This document shows positions 16,933-25,989 of a DNA stretch of 64,000 nucleotides, in pieces. Within the stretch, counting starts at the first letter, position 1. The number at the start of each line of letters is the position of its first letter. The notes below the pieces were generated by a model that did not search any database, was not told the origin of the DNA, and worked only from the letters and a program-made list of their open reading frames with translations. This stretch comes from Streptomyces capillispiralis (lineage in GTDB: Bacteria > Actinomycetota > Actinomycetes > Streptomycetales > Streptomycetaceae). A program made the position numbers and the translations under genes. The stretch covers positions 7,452,001-7,516,000 of the forward strand of contig NZ_VIWV01000001.1 of assembly GCF_007829875.1 (NCBI RefSeq), read 5' to 3'.

Positions 16933-17862
16933 ATGGACCATGTGATCGAGCTCCGGGAGCTCACCAAGACCTATGGCACGCGTCGCGGTCTGACCGACCT
17001 CAGCCTCGACGTCCGGCAGGGCGAAGTCTTCGGCTACCTCGGCCCGAACGGGGCCGGCAAGTCCACCACCATCAGACTGCTGCTCGACCTCATCCGGCCG
17101 ACGTCGGGCCGGGCGTCGGTGCTCGGGCTCAGGCCCCGTGAGGACGGAGTGGAACTGCGCCGCAGGGTCGGCTACCTGGCCGGCGACTTCGTCTGCGACG
17201 GCCGGCAGAACGTCCGCAGTTACCTGCGCTTCCTGGCCGCCCTGCGCGGTGGTGTGCCCCAGGCGCGCATCGACGACCTCGCCGAACGGCTCGGCCTCGA
17301 CCAGGCCACCAGCATCAGGAAGCTGTCCAAGGGCAACCGCCAGAAGGTCGGCCTGGTGCAGGCCTTCATGCACCAGCCGGAACTGCTCGTGCTCGACGAG
17401 CCCAGCTCCGGACTCGACCCGCTGGTGCAGCAGACCTTCCTCGACATGGTGGCGGAGGCCAGGGACGAGGGCCGGACCGTCTTCATGTCCAGCCACATCA
17501 TGAGCGAGGTCGAGGCGGTTGCCGACCGCGTCGGCATCATCCGCGACGGCCGGCTCGCCGCCCTGGACACGGTGTCCAACCTGCGCACCGGCGCCGTGCG
17601 CGACATCGAGGTGACCTTCGCGTCACCGGTGCCGCCGGAGGCGTTCGCCGCCCTGCCCGGCGCGGACCGGCTCCACCTGGACCAGGACGGCACCACGCTC
17701 ACCGGCCAGATCTCCGGCAGTCCCGACGCGTTGGTCAAGGCGCTGGCGCGGCACACCGTCACCGGCCTGCGCGCCACCGAACCGGCCCTCGAGGAGCTGT
17801 TCCACAGCTACTACGAGGGCGCCGAGAACGCGCCCCGCGCCCAGACGGCGCCGGCCGCCTGA
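16933..17862 (+). CDS. ABC transporter ATP-binding protein
   Basis: Cytoplasmic ATPase of an ABC-2 type exporter. Walker A is GPNGAGKSTT, the signature is LSKGNRQKVGLVQAF, Walker B is LLVLDEPSSGLDP and the switch His lies in SSHIMSEVE. The C-terminal extension (about residues 215-309) is of the kind seen in drug and lipid exporters such as DrrA. Length 309. ATG 16933 has no good ribosome site; an in-frame TTG is 9 bp upstream. A leaderless or short-leader transcript is possible. It is paired with the permease 49 bp downstream. The substrate is unknown; a role in self-resistance for the nearby polyketide is only a guess. Confidence 0.9.
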   Translation: MDHVIELRELTKTYGTRRGLTDLSLDVRQGEVFGYLGPNGAGKSTTIRLLLDLIRPTSGRASVLGLRPREDGVELRRRVGYLAGDFVCDGRQNVRSYLRFLAALRGGVPQARIDDLAERLGLDQATSIRKLSKGNRQKVGLVQAFMHQPELLVLDEPSSGLDPLVQQTFLDMVAEARDEGRTVFMSSHIMSEVEAVADRVGIIRDGRLAALDTVSNLRTGAVRDIEVTFASPVPPEAFAALPGADRLHLDQDGTTLTGQISGSPDALVKALARHTVTGLRATEPALEELFHSYYEGAENAPRAQTAPAA

Positions 17863-17911
17863 GCGCGCGCCACCGTCGCAGGACCGTACCGAAAGGACGA
17901 AGGGACAACCG

Positions 17912-18682
17912 ATGAACGCCGCTATCCTCACCAAGTACCTCTCCGACAGCCGCCGGAGCCTGACCGGCTGGGCGGCCGGGACGGCGGTGGTCGGCATGGT
18001 GTACGCCAGCACCTACCCGTCGCAGCGGGAGAACACGGCGAACCTGCCCGAGGCCCTGCGCGAAGGGCTCAACATCGACCAGACCGCGGCGGGGTACCTG
18101 CACGCCAGCGTGTTCGGCATCATCCTCCCCCTGCTCGCCATGATCTACGGCGTCACCGCCGGCACCCGGGCCGTGGCCGCCGAGGAGGAGACCGGCCGCC
18201 TCGACCTGCTCCTCGCCCACCCCGTCACCCGCACCCAGGTCGCGGTCGAGCGGTTCGGCGCGCTGATCGCCGGAGCGTTCGGCATCGCCGTCCTGGTGTG
18301 GCTCGGACTGCTGGTCATCCGCGGCGGGGCCGAGCTGACGAGCGTCACGCCCGTCGAGTTCCTCGCCCAGTGCCTCAACCTGGCGCTGCTGGCGGTCCTC
18401 TTCGGAGCCCTCGCCCTCGGCCTCGGCGCGGCGGGCGGCCGCAGGGCGGTCGTCCTGGTGACGTGCGCCGTGATCGGTGTGGTGTCCTACACCGCGCACA
18501 CCTTCGCCGGCCAGATCGGAGCGGACTGGCTCGCCTACCTCTCCCCCCTGCACTACTACATCGGCGGCGAGCCGCTGCGACACGGGTTCCAGTGGGGCGA
18601 CATGCTGGTGCTCGTCGTCGCGTCGGGGCTGCTGTTCGGCGCCGGCGTGCACCGCTTCAACCGGCGGGACATCAACAGCTGA
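17912..18682 (+). CDS. ABC-2 type transporter permease
   Basis: The 256-residue protein has six predicted membrane helices: residues about 18-36, 62-84, 106-130, 144-168, 172-195 and 225-243. The second is followed by the conserved cytoplasmic TGRLDLLLAHPVTRTQ segment that couples to the ATPase. GAAGGGA stands before the ATG. It forms the exporter with the preceding ATP-binding protein. Confidence 0.88.
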   Translation: MNAAILTKYLSDSRRSLTGWAAGTAVVGMVYASTYPSQRENTANLPEALREGLNIDQTAAGYLHASVFGIILPLLAMIYGVTAGTRAVAAEEETGRLDLLLAHPVTRTQVAVERFGALIAGAFGIAVLVWLGLLVIRGGAELTSVTPVEFLAQCLNLALLAVLFGALALGLGAAGGRRAVVLVTCAVIGVVSYTAHTFAGQIGADWLAYLSPLHYYIGGEPLRHGFQWGDMLVLVVASGLLFGAGVHRFNRRDINS

Positions 18683-18710
18683 TCCCCTCGCGGCTCGGGT
18701 CCCGGAGGCT

Positions 18711-18738
18711 CTGGGGTGGGTGCTGGGGGAGACCCCAG
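18711..18738 (+). terminator. Hairpin after the ABC exporter genes
   Basis: CTGGGGT pairs perfectly with ACCCCAG across a 14-base loop, 29 bp after the permease stop. There is no T tract, so it is a weak terminator candidate. It marks a plausible left border of the polyketide cluster. Confidence 0.35.
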
Positions 18739-18805
18739 TGTGCGCCCCGGGGCCTTCTCGCAAGGCTGCATCGACCGACCCGTCCTGCAGGGGAAAGGTG
18801 ATGGG

Positions 18806-19996
18806 GTGTCCACGACAGACATCGAGATCCCGCCGCAGCCGAACGTGAACGACCCGGCGATCTACGACTGGTACCGCATGATGCGCAACGAGCATCCCGT
18901 CCACCGGGACCCGGCCACCGGATGGTGGGTGGTGTACCGCTACGCGGATGCCCGGCACGTCCTCACCACCCCGGGCACCTACTCGTCCGAGATGCACCGG
19001 ATGGGGTTCCCCGAGTCCGGTCTGGAGAGCCTGCCGCAGATGGACCCGCCGCGGCACACCCGCGTGCGCCAGATCCTGAGCACGGCGTTCACTCCCGCGT
19101 CGATCGCCGCCTACGAGCCGCAGATCGTCCGGCTGACACACGAGATAGTGGACGAGATCGCCGGCCGCGGCCAGGTGGACCTGGTCGCGGATCTCGCCTA
19201 CACCGTGCCCATCGCCGTCATCCTCGAAATTCTCGGCCTGCCGGCCGAGGACCGGGTGCTCTTCTACGACTGGGCCCGGAAGGTCATGAACGTGACCCCG
19301 GAGGAAATGGCCCAGGAGGGATACCTGGAGGCGCTCGGCGAACTGCAGCAGGAAGCGATTTCCTATCTGCGGGAGAAGGTGCGCGAGCGGAAGGACAAGG
19401 ATTCCGACGACATGCTCACCCGGCTCGCCAACGCGGAACTCGACGGCGACCGGCTGACCGAGGACGAGACGGTCAATTTCGCGAACGTCATGTTCGCCGG
19501 AGGGCATATCAGTACGACGATGACCATCGCCAACGCCGTCGACCTCCTCGACCTCAATCCGGGCGCCCAGGAGGAGCTGCGCCGGAACCGCGACCTGATC
19601 CCCCAGGCCGTCGAGGAGGTGCTGCGGCACCGGCCCCCGATCACCACCGGACTGCGCGCCTCGACGCGGGAGGTGGAACTGGGCGGCGTCACGATCCCGG
19701 AGAACCAGCACGTGGCGGCGAGCTTCTGCTCCGCGAACCGGGACGAGCGGCAGTTCCCCGATCCCGAGGCCTTCGACATCCACCGCCGCAGCGAGGGGCG
19801 CCACTTCGGCTTCGGCTTCGGTACGCACCACTGCATCGGCAACGCCCTCGGCCGCCTGGAGACCAGGCTCGTGCTGAACGTCCTCTTCGACCGGTTCAAG
19901 GAGATCAGGGTCGACCGGGACGGCGACCTCGCCTGGGCCGTACCCCCGCAGATGGTGGGCTTCGACCGGCTCCCGGTCTTCCTGCAGCCCGCTTGA
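18806..19996 (+). CDS. Cytochrome P450
   Basis: A 396-residue soluble bacterial P450, probably a tailoring hydroxylase or epoxidase for the polyketide. The heme loop FGFGFGTHHCIGNALG holds the Cys ligand, and the K-helix ExxR is EVLR in AVEEVLRHRPP. The I-helix reads FAGGHISTT: compared with the usual AGHETT, the acid is Ile and the first Thr is Ser, so oxygen activation may be altered. GTG 18806 is chosen for GAAAGG about 8 bp upstream and because the family start PxPNVNDPAIYDWYRMMR follows at the usual distance. It is the leftmost gene of the plus-strand cluster and has its own strong terminator. Confidence 0.9.
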   Translation: MSTTDIEIPPQPNVNDPAIYDWYRMMRNEHPVHRDPATGWWVVYRYADARHVLTTPGTYSSEMHRMGFPESGLESLPQMDPPRHTRVRQILSTAFTPASIAAYEPQIVRLTHEIVDEIAGRGQVDLVADLAYTVPIAVILEILGLPAEDRVLFYDWARKVMNVTPEEMAQEGYLEALGELQQEAISYLREKVRERKDKDSDDMLTRLANAELDGDRLTEDETVNFANVMFAGGHISTTMTIANAVDLLDLNPGAQEELRRNRDLIPQAVEEVLRHRPPITTGLRASTREVELGGVTIPENQHVAASFCSANRDERQFPDPEAFDIHRRSEGRHFGFGFGTHHCIGNALGRLETRLVLNVLFDRFKEIRVDRDGDLAWAVPPQMVGFDRLPVFLQPA

Positions 19997-20016
19997 CATC
20001 ACCGGCACCGATTGCG

Positions 20017-20049
20017 CCACCCCTCGTCGATCACGCCGACGAGGGGTGG
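20017..20049 (+). terminator. Rho-independent terminator after the P450 gene
   Basis: A perfect 13-bp stem (20017-20029 with 20037-20049) encloses a 7-base loop, and a TTTTT run follows ten bases later. It lies 21 bp after the P450 stop. It separates the P450 transcript from the LAL regulator. Confidence 0.8.
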
Positions 20050-20089
20050 GCATGTCGCTTTTTGGTCGGATGACTGAATTCTGAGGATG

Positions 20090-20111
20090 CTTCTTGACGC
20101 CTTCTTGACGC
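20090..20111 (+). repeat. Tandem 11-bp direct repeat upstream of the LAL regulator
   Basis: CTTCTTGACGC occurs twice, back to back. Each copy contains TTGACG, a good -35 hexamer. The repeat lies about 210 bp before the LAL start, in the leader between terminator and gene. It may be a promoter element or an activator-binding direct repeat; function is inferred. Confidence 0.5.
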
Positions 20112-20317
20112 CGCTCGGCATGGTTTCTGAGTGGGTGTCATGTGTTACGTTCCGGTGAGTCCTGTCGAGCGCGGCACGGTGAGGACGGGGGGATGTGTCA
20201 CAGGTGTCGGAGCCGGATTAGAAGAGCCGCACGCCAAAAGGGCGCACGATTGTCTCGCGCTTTCCCATTCCTGGAATCTATCTGGTCGATTCGACTGTCC
20301 AACACGGGGTGTGGCAC

Positions 20318-23167
20318 ATGCGGCAGGAATTCCTGATCCTGGAACGTGATCGTGAAATGGATATGGTCCGGGCCGGTGTGCGGCAGGCGCGGAACGGCGA
20401 CGGATCGGTCGTCCTGTTCGAGGGGAGCCGAGGGGCAGGCAAGACCAGCCTGCTCACGGCGGCGCGCCAGGAGGCGGAGAAGTCGGGGCTGCGCGTGCTC
20501 CACGCCCGGGCGGGGGAACTGGAACGCGGCTTCGCCTGGGTGGTCGTGCGCCAGCTCTTCGAGCACTGCCTCAACACCGGCGATCGGACCGCACACGGGG
20601 ACCTGCTCGCCGGACCCGCGGCACTGGCCGGCAGCATCTTCGACTACGCCGACCCCGAACGCCTCAGCGAACCGCCCGCGGGGGACGCCGGCCTCTACCG
20701 GCTCCTGCACGGCCTGTACTGGCTCTGCAAGAACCTCTCCTCCACCGCGCCCGTGATGCTGCTCGTCGACGACGCCCACCACGCCGACACCGCCTCCCTG
20801 CGGTTCGTCGACTACCTGGTGAACCGGCTGGAGGGCAGTGGCGTCCTCCTCGTGCTCGCCCACGCGCCCGACGGGCCGGCCCCCGCGCAGGAACTGCTGC
20901 TGTCCGTCGGCCGGTCCCCGCTGGCCCGCCAGTCGGTGCTGGACCCGCTCGGCCCCGCAGCGGTGCGCGAGGCCATCACCGTACGGCTCGGCGGCATGCC
21001 GCACGACGACGTGACGGCGGCCTGCCTCGCCGCCACCGACGGGAACCCCCTGCACCTGGTGGAACTGCTCGACGAGATGCGCCGACGCGGCATCGCCCCG
21101 CACCAGGCGGCCGCCGACGCGGTCCCGGGCCTCACCCCCGTCCGCATAGCCAAGGAGGTGACGCGCCAGCTGCACCGCCTGCCGGTGTCCGCGCGGGCCC
21201 TCGCCGACGCGGTGGCCGTCCTCGGCGCCGACGCCGATCCGGGCCACTGCGCGGCGGCGGCCGAGCTGGACAACGGTGACGTCCTGCGTGCCGTGGACGC
21301 GCTGCGCGAGGCCGACATCCTCGGCACCGGGGTCCCGTACGGCTTCCGGCGTCCCGTCGTGCAGCAGATCGTGTACGAGCAGATGTCCTCGGAGGTCCGC
21401 AACGCCCTGCACGAGCGGTCCGCCCGTTCGCTGCACGCCGCGGGCGCCTGCCTGAGCACGGTCGCCGAGCACCTGTGCCGCACCGACCCCGGCCGCGACC
21501 CGTGGACGGTGCAGATCCTGCGGGCCGCCGCGGTCGAGGCGATGCGCCGGGCCGAGGCGGCGAAGGCCACCCGGTACCTGCGCCGCGCCCTGGCGGACTC
21601 CGCGGCCGAACGCGACCCCTGGATACTGGGCCAGCTGGGGTCGGCGGAACTGCGGGCCAGGCAGGCCTCCGCGATCGAACACCTCCGCGAGGCCCTGCGC
21701 CGTATGCACGATCCGGTCGTCAGGACCCGTCTGCGTCTCGAACTCGGGCTGGCGCTGACCGCTTCCGCCCAGTACGAGGAGGCACTCGCGCTGCTCGCGA
21801 AGACGGACGCCGCCCACCGGGCGGACACCGCGGCGGAGTCCGTCGGCCAGGCCGCGTCGAGCGTCGCGGCGGTGGTGGCCCGCATCACCCCGGGGCACCG
21901 CGGGGCCGGCGGGCCCCTGGGCGTCACCACCGTGTCGCGGTCGCACGCGGCCGTCGAGGCCCTGTCGCGCGGGTGCCCGTCCCACCGGGTGGCCCGGCTG
22001 GCCGCCGCCGCCCTCGCCGACGCGGCCCCGTCGTTCGACGAGGACACGGAACTGACGGACGCCGTCGTCGCGGCCTGGGCGCTGGGCCAGTGCGGTGACG
22101 CGGACACGGCCGAGCGCGTTCTGCGCGACACCGCGCACCAGGCGTTCGACGGCGGGCGGTTACTGGCCTCGGCCACCGCCTGGGGTGTCCTCAGCTGGAC
22201 CCTGCTGGACACCGGCCGGCTGGCCGAGGCCGAGGCCGCGGCGCGTCAGCTGCTGCGGCAGGAGGAGTGCTCGCTGATGCTCGCGTGCGTGCCCCTGGCC
22301 GCCACGGTCCTCACGCACTGCCTCATCGAGACGGGCCGCCTCCAGGAGGCGGAGGACTGCCTCCGGGACAACCGCCTCACCGGAGTCCTGCCGCCGACGG
22401 CCCTGTTCGTCCCGCTGCGCATCGCCCGCGTCCGGCTGCATCTGCGGCAGGACCGCTTCGAGGTCGGGCTGCGGGACCTCGCGGACTGCCGTGACCAGGC
22501 AGGACAGGAGGGCTGGCTGTACCCGTCCGCGTCCTGCGAGTACCTGCCCGACGTCACCAGGGCCCTGTCCATCACCACCGGACTGCGCGCGGCCCACAAG
22601 CTCGCCGCCGACGTCACCGAACGGGCCCGCGCCTTCGGGGCGGCCCGGCCGCTGGCCGCGGCCCTGCGCACCCAGGGCGAGATCGCCGGCGGGGACGAGG
22701 GGCTGGAGATGCTGGAGGACGCCGCCCGGCTCCTCGCGTCCACGCCCTACCGGCTGGAACAGGCACGCACCCTGGTCGCGCTCGGCGCGGCGCTGCGGCG
22801 TCAGGGACGGCGCGCCGCCGCCCGGCGGCGCCTCAAGGCGGGCATGGACCTGGCCCACCGCATCGGCGCCTCCGTGCTGGAGACCTCGGCCTCGGCCGAA
22901 CTCCGCCTCGCCGGCGTCCGCCAGATCAGGAGCGGACCGCAGCAGCGCGCACCGCTGACACCCGCGGAGGAACGCGTGGCCCACAAGGCGGCCGCCGGAC
23001 TCAGCAACCGGGAGATCTCACAGGCCCTGTTCGTCACCGTCAAGACGGTGGAATGGCACCTCAGCCAGGCCTACGCCAAGCTGGGGATCGCCCGGCGCGG
23101 CGAGCTGTCCCGGGCACTGACCGGCGACACCCCGGCGCACGACGACGGCATCTGCCGCTCCGCCTGA
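20318..23167 (+). CDS. LAL-type (LuxR large ATP-binding) transcriptional activator with TTA codon
   Basis: Likely pathway-specific activator of the polyketide cluster. The N-terminus has an AAA-type ATPase with Walker A GSRGAGKTSLL (residues about 30-40) and Walker B VMLLVDDAHHAD (about 145); a long TPR-like helical middle follows. The C-terminal LuxR helix-turn-helix (LTPAEERVAHKAAAGLSNREISQALFVTVKTVEWHL, about 880-920) binds DNA. Codon 615 is TTA (22160-22162), so translation should need the bldA tRNA and link the cluster to development. ATG 20318 is favoured by GGGG(T)G spacing; GTG 20309 is three codons earlier. Length 949 residues. Confidence 0.93.
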   Translation: MRQEFLILERDREMDMVRAGVRQARNGDGSVVLFEGSRGAGKTSLLTAARQEAEKSGLRVLHARAGELERGFAWVVVRQLFEHCLNTGDRTAHGDLLAGPAALAGSIFDYADPERLSEPPAGDAGLYRLLHGLYWLCKNLSSTAPVMLLVDDAHHADTASLRFVDYLVNRLEGSGVLLVLAHAPDGPAPAQELLLSVGRSPLARQSVLDPLGPAAVREAITVRLGGMPHDDVTAACLAATDGNPLHLVELLDEMRRRGIAPHQAAADAVPGLTPVRIAKEVTRQLHRLPVSARALADAVAVLGADADPGHCAAAAELDNGDVLRAVDALREADILGTGVPYGFRRPVVQQIVYEQMSSEVRNALHERSARSLHAAGACLSTVAEHLCRTDPGRDPWTVQILRAAAVEAMRRAEAAKATRYLRRALADSAAERDPWILGQLGSAELRARQASAIEHLREALRRMHDPVVRTRLRLELGLALTASAQYEEALALLAKTDAAHRADTAAESVGQAASSVAAVVARITPGHRGAGGPLGVTTVSRSHAAVEALSRGCPSHRVARLAAAALADAAPSFDEDTELTDAVVAAWALGQCGDADTAERVLRDTAHQAFDGGRLLASATAWGVLSWTLLDTGRLAEAEAAARQLLRQEECSLMLACVPLAATVLTHCLIETGRLQEAEDCLRDNRLTGVLPPTALFVPLRIARVRLHLRQDRFEVGLRDLADCRDQAGQEGWLYPSASCEYLPDVTRALSITTGLRAAHKLAADVTERARAFGAARPLAAALRTQGEIAGGDEGLEMLEDAARLLASTPYRLEQARTLVALGAALRRQGRRAAARRRLKAGMDLAHRIGASVLETSASAELRLAGVRQIRSGPQQRAPLTPAEERVAHKAAAGLSNREISQALFVTVKTVEWHLSQAYAKLGIARRGELSRALTGDTPAHDDGICRSA

Positions 23168-23202
23168 ACCCCGGCCCTTCCCCTCCCCGCCCGCGCGGGA
23201 CC

Positions 23203-23227
23203 ACGGGCGCCCCCGGTGGGCGCCCGT
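23203..23227 (+). terminator. Hairpin after the LAL regulator gene
   Basis: A 9-bp perfect stem, ACGGGCGCC with GGCGCCCGT, around a 7-base loop, 35 bp after the stop. There is no T tract. It may end the regulator transcript and leave the biosynthetic operon with its own promoter within 23228-23413. Confidence 0.45.
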
Positions 23228-23413
23228 CGTCGTGCCGGGGCGTCCCCGCAGCTCAACGGCCCTGCGGCGGACCCGAACTGGGGTCGCTGCTGGGGGAGTT
23301 ACGGGGGCGCGCACGGGCCGTCGTGCACCAGGCTGGCCGCCGGTCCCCCAGGGCGAGCACCTTCCCGACCGCCCGCCGGGGCCGGCCGCATGCCGAAGAC
23401 GAAGGGCGGAACC

Positions 23414-23914
23414 GTGACCAGCACGACGGACAAGAGCTACGCCACCCTGACCGGGGCCGAACGCAGGTTCGTGGACGAAGTGGCGCGGCACTACCACGAG
23501 GCGCACGGAGTGACCTGGGAGAAGGGCCGGGTCATGGCGTGGATGATCATCAGTGACCCGATCGAGCAGACGCTGCCCCAGATCTGCGCCGCGGTGGACG
23601 CCGACATCGCGGACATCGAACAGCTCATCGAGCAGCTGACGCTCGCCGGCCTGTACCGGCGCATCGACGAGCCCGGCGGCGAGCCCCGCTACCGGCTGGT
23701 CGACGACGGCTACCCCAAGGCGGTCTCCGACACCTTCGCCAGCTGGCCGGAGTACCACCGGATCTTCCAGTTCGGCCTGGAGGTCCTCGCCGACGCCGAC
23801 GACTCCCGGCGCCGGCGGATCGCGGAGATCGAGGAGCTCTTCGGGCACATCGTCGGCGACCTGGCGGACATGTCCAGGCGCTGGGAGGAACACCGCCGTA
23901 CCGCCGTCGCCTGA
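23414..23914 (+). CDS. GbsR/MarR-like protein 1
   Basis: A 166-residue protein with the GbsR-like plan: LTGAERRFVDEVARHYHEAHGVTWEKGRVMAWMIISDP, then a putative helix-turn-helix and wing, then a helical tail. The segment in the recognition-helix position (DADIADIEQLIEQL) is strongly acidic and lacks the usual Ser/Arg contacts, so DNA binding is doubtful. GTG 23414 has AGGGCGGA upstream; ATG 23390 would add eight residues without a better site. It is paralogous to the next gene 35 bp downstream, sharing the LTxxExxFVxxVAxxY and GRVxxWMxIxDPxEQT motifs. Cluster regulator or partner of the next protein; role unknown. Confidence 0.75.
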   Translation: MTSTTDKSYATLTGAERRFVDEVARHYHEAHGVTWEKGRVMAWMIISDPIEQTLPQICAAVDADIADIEQLIEQLTLAGLYRRIDEPGGEPRYRLVDDGYPKAVSDTFASWPEYHRIFQFGLEVLADADDSRRRRIAEIEELFGHIVGDLADMSRRWEEHRRTAVA

Positions 23915-23949
23915 CCCGCCGTCCGGACGCACCGCGAGGAGAGCGCACC

Positions 23950-24462
23950 ATGACCGAGCAGACCGCCCCCACCACCCTCACCGAGGGCGAGCAGGCCTTC
24001 GTCGAGAAGGTCGCCCAGTACTACTTCGAGAACGACGGCATGCCGCACGACCGCGGCCGTGTCGTCGGCTGGATGATGATCTGCGACCCGCCGGAGCAGA
24101 CCGCGGCCGACATCGAGAAGGCCCTCGGCGTGCCCCGGGCCGCGATCGACCGCATCGTCGACCAGCTGACCCCGGAGAACGACCCGGTCAGCGTCTTCGA
24201 ACGCACCGGCTCCCTCCAGGAGAACTACACGGTCCGGCTGCGGGAGAACAGCTGGGGCCCCAAGGTCCGCGGCATCTTCTCGGAGTTCCCGGACTTCCAC
24301 CGCGTCGCCGCCGACGGGCTCGCCGCCCTCCGGTCCGAGAACGTGCCCGAGGAACGCCTGACGCGGCTGGCCAACATGGAGCGCTTCCTCGGCTTCGTCA
24401 GCACCGAGATGCCCGCCATCCTCGAGCGCTACGAGCGGCGCGGCACCGGCGCCACCGGCTGA
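23950..24462 (+). CDS. GbsR/MarR-like protein 2
   Basis: A 170-residue paralogue of the preceding protein: LTEGEQAFVEKVAQYYFENDGMPHDRGRVVGWMMICDPPEQTAADIEKALGVPRAAIDRIVDQLT, then a C-terminal helical part. It is closer to canonical GbsR-type regulators, whose typical core is GRxxGWLLxxDPPEQ. The recognition helix VPRAAIDRIVDQL keeps an Arg. GAGGAGAG precedes the ATG. Position between the LAL activator and the biosynthetic genes suggests pathway control, perhaps as a heterodimer with protein 1 (inference). Confidence 0.8.
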   Translation: MTEQTAPTTLTEGEQAFVEKVAQYYFENDGMPHDRGRVVGWMMICDPPEQTAADIEKALGVPRAAIDRIVDQLTPENDPVSVFERTGSLQENYTVRLRENSWGPKVRGIFSEFPDFHRVAADGLAALRSENVPEERLTRLANMERFLGFVSTEMPAILERYERRGTGATG

Positions 24463-24567
24463 CCCGCGCCGGGCGGGCCGGCCGTGCCGGGGCCCGCCCG
24501 GAGCCCGCGGACCGCCGCCCGCACACGACGAGCCGACCGACGCGGCACAGACAGGGACGGGGCACAG

Positions 24568-25989
24568 ATGACCACATCGCTCGTGCAGACCGGCCGGACC
24601 GCCGGCGACCGGGGCCCGATCGCCGCCGAGCACCTCGGCAGCGCGGCCTTCCGCGCCGATCACGGCGCGCGCTACGCCTACGCGGCGGGCTCCATGTACA
24701 AGGCGGTGGCGTCCGAGGAACTGGTCGTCCGGATGGGCCGGGCCGGCCTGCTGTCCTACTTCGGGGCGGGCGGCCTGCGCGCCGACCGCGTCGTCGCCGC
24801 CGTCCGCCGCTTCGAACGGGAGATCGGCGACGGCCCGTGGGGCGTCAACCTGCTGGCGTCGCACGAGAACCCCGCCAAGGAGCAGGAACAGGTGGAGCTG
24901 TTCCTGCGGCACCGGGTCCGCCGGGTCGAGGCGGCCTCCTTCATCGTCCCGACCCGGCCCCTGGTCCAGTACCGGATCAGCGGGCTGCGCACCGCGCCCG
25001 ACGGCACCGTCCACGTCCCCCACCGGGTCATGGCGAAGGTGTCGCGGCCCGAGGTGGCCCAGCACTTCCTGGAACCCCCGCCGCGCCGGCTCGTCGACGA
25101 ACTGCTCGCCGACGGAGCGGTCACCGCCGAGGAGGCCGCCCTGGCGCAGCGGATCACCCTCGCCGACGACCTGTGCGCCGAGGCCGACTCCGGAGGCCAC
25201 ACCGACCAGCGCCAACTGGTGGTGCTCCTGCCCGACATGGTGCACCGCAGGGACGGCGCGGCGGCGCGGCACCCCGCCGCCGCCCGGGTGCGCGTCGGCG
25301 CGGCGGGCGGACTGGGAGTACCGGAGGCCGTGGCGGCCGCGTTCGTCCTGGGCGCCGACTTCGCGCTCACCGGCAGCATCAACCAGTGCACCGCCGAATG
25401 CGGCACCAGCGACCGGGTGAAGGACATGCTCCAGCAGGCCGAGGTGCAGGACATGGCCGTCGTACCGGCCGGCGACATGCTGGAGACCGGGGCCCGGGCC
25501 CAGGTGCTGCGCCGCGGCCTGTTCTACCCGGCGCGCGCCAACCGGCTCTACGAGCTGTACCGCCGCCACGACTCCCTCGACGACCTCGACGAACGCACCG
25601 CCGAGCAGCTCCAGCGCCGCTACTTCCGGCGCACCTTCGACCAGGTCTGGGAGGAGACCCGCGCCTACTACGCACAGGCGAACCCGGCCTCGCTGCACCG
25701 CGCCGAGCAGGACCCGAAGCACAAGATGCTGCTGATCTTCAAGGCGTACTTCGTGCAGTCGATCCGGCTCGCCATGAACGGGTCCGAGGAGCACCAGGTC
25801 GACTACCAGATCAACTGCGGCCCCGCGCTGGGCGCCCTCAACGCCCGGCTGCGCGGCACACCGCAGGAGCACTGGCGCGAGCGCCACGTCGACGAGCTGG
25901 CCGAACTGCTGATGCGGGGCGCGGCCGACGTCCTCACCCGCAGGCTCGCCGGCCTGACCACCGACACCGCACCCGGGAGCCGCACATGA
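24568..25989 (+). CDS. Trans-acting enoyl reductase (PfaD family, FMN-dependent)
   Basis: In trans-AT PKS this discrete flavoprotein reduces enoyl-ACP intermediates, since the modules here have no ER domain. It begins LGSAAFRADHGARYAYAAGSMYKAVASEELVVRMGRAGLLSYFGAGGL and carries the family motifs GVNLLASHENP, EAASFI, RVMAKVSRPEVA, ADDLCAEADSGGHTD, GLGVPEAVAAAFVLGADFALTGSINQCTAECGTSD (FMN phosphate site) and PAGDMLETGARAQVLRRGLFYPARANRLYELY. Length 473, normal for PfaD. ATG 24568 is chosen for GGGACGGGG upstream. Its stop overlaps the AT start as ATGA, so the two are translationally coupled. Confidence 0.95.
   Translation: MTTSLVQTGRTAGDRGPIAAEHLGSAAFRADHGARYAYAAGSMYKAVASEELVVRMGRAGLLSYFGAGGLRADRVVAAVRRFEREIGDGPWGVNLLASHENPAKEQEQVELFLRHRVRRVEAASFIVPTRPLVQYRISGLRTAPDGTVHVPHRVMAKVSRPEVAQHFLEPPPRRLVDELLADGAVTAEEAALAQRITLADDLCAEADSGGHTDQRQLVVLLPDMVHRRDGAAARHPAAARVRVGAAGGLGVPEAVAAAFVLGADFALTGSINQCTAECGTSDRVKDMLQQAEVQDMAVVPAGDMLETGARAQVLRRGLFYPARANRLYELYRRHDSLDDLDERTAEQLQRRYFRRTFDQVWEETRAYYAQANPASLHRAEQDPKHKMLLIFKAYFVQSIRLAMNGSEEHQVDYQINCGPALGALNARLRGTPQEHWRERHVDELAELLMRGAADVLTRRLAGLTTDTAPGSRT

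Noticed and set aside
16363..18682. ABC exporter and its regulator as self-resistance genes of the polyketide cluster
   Set aside because: Only proximity supports it; a hairpin and the P450 separate them from the cluster, so they are listed as flanking genes.
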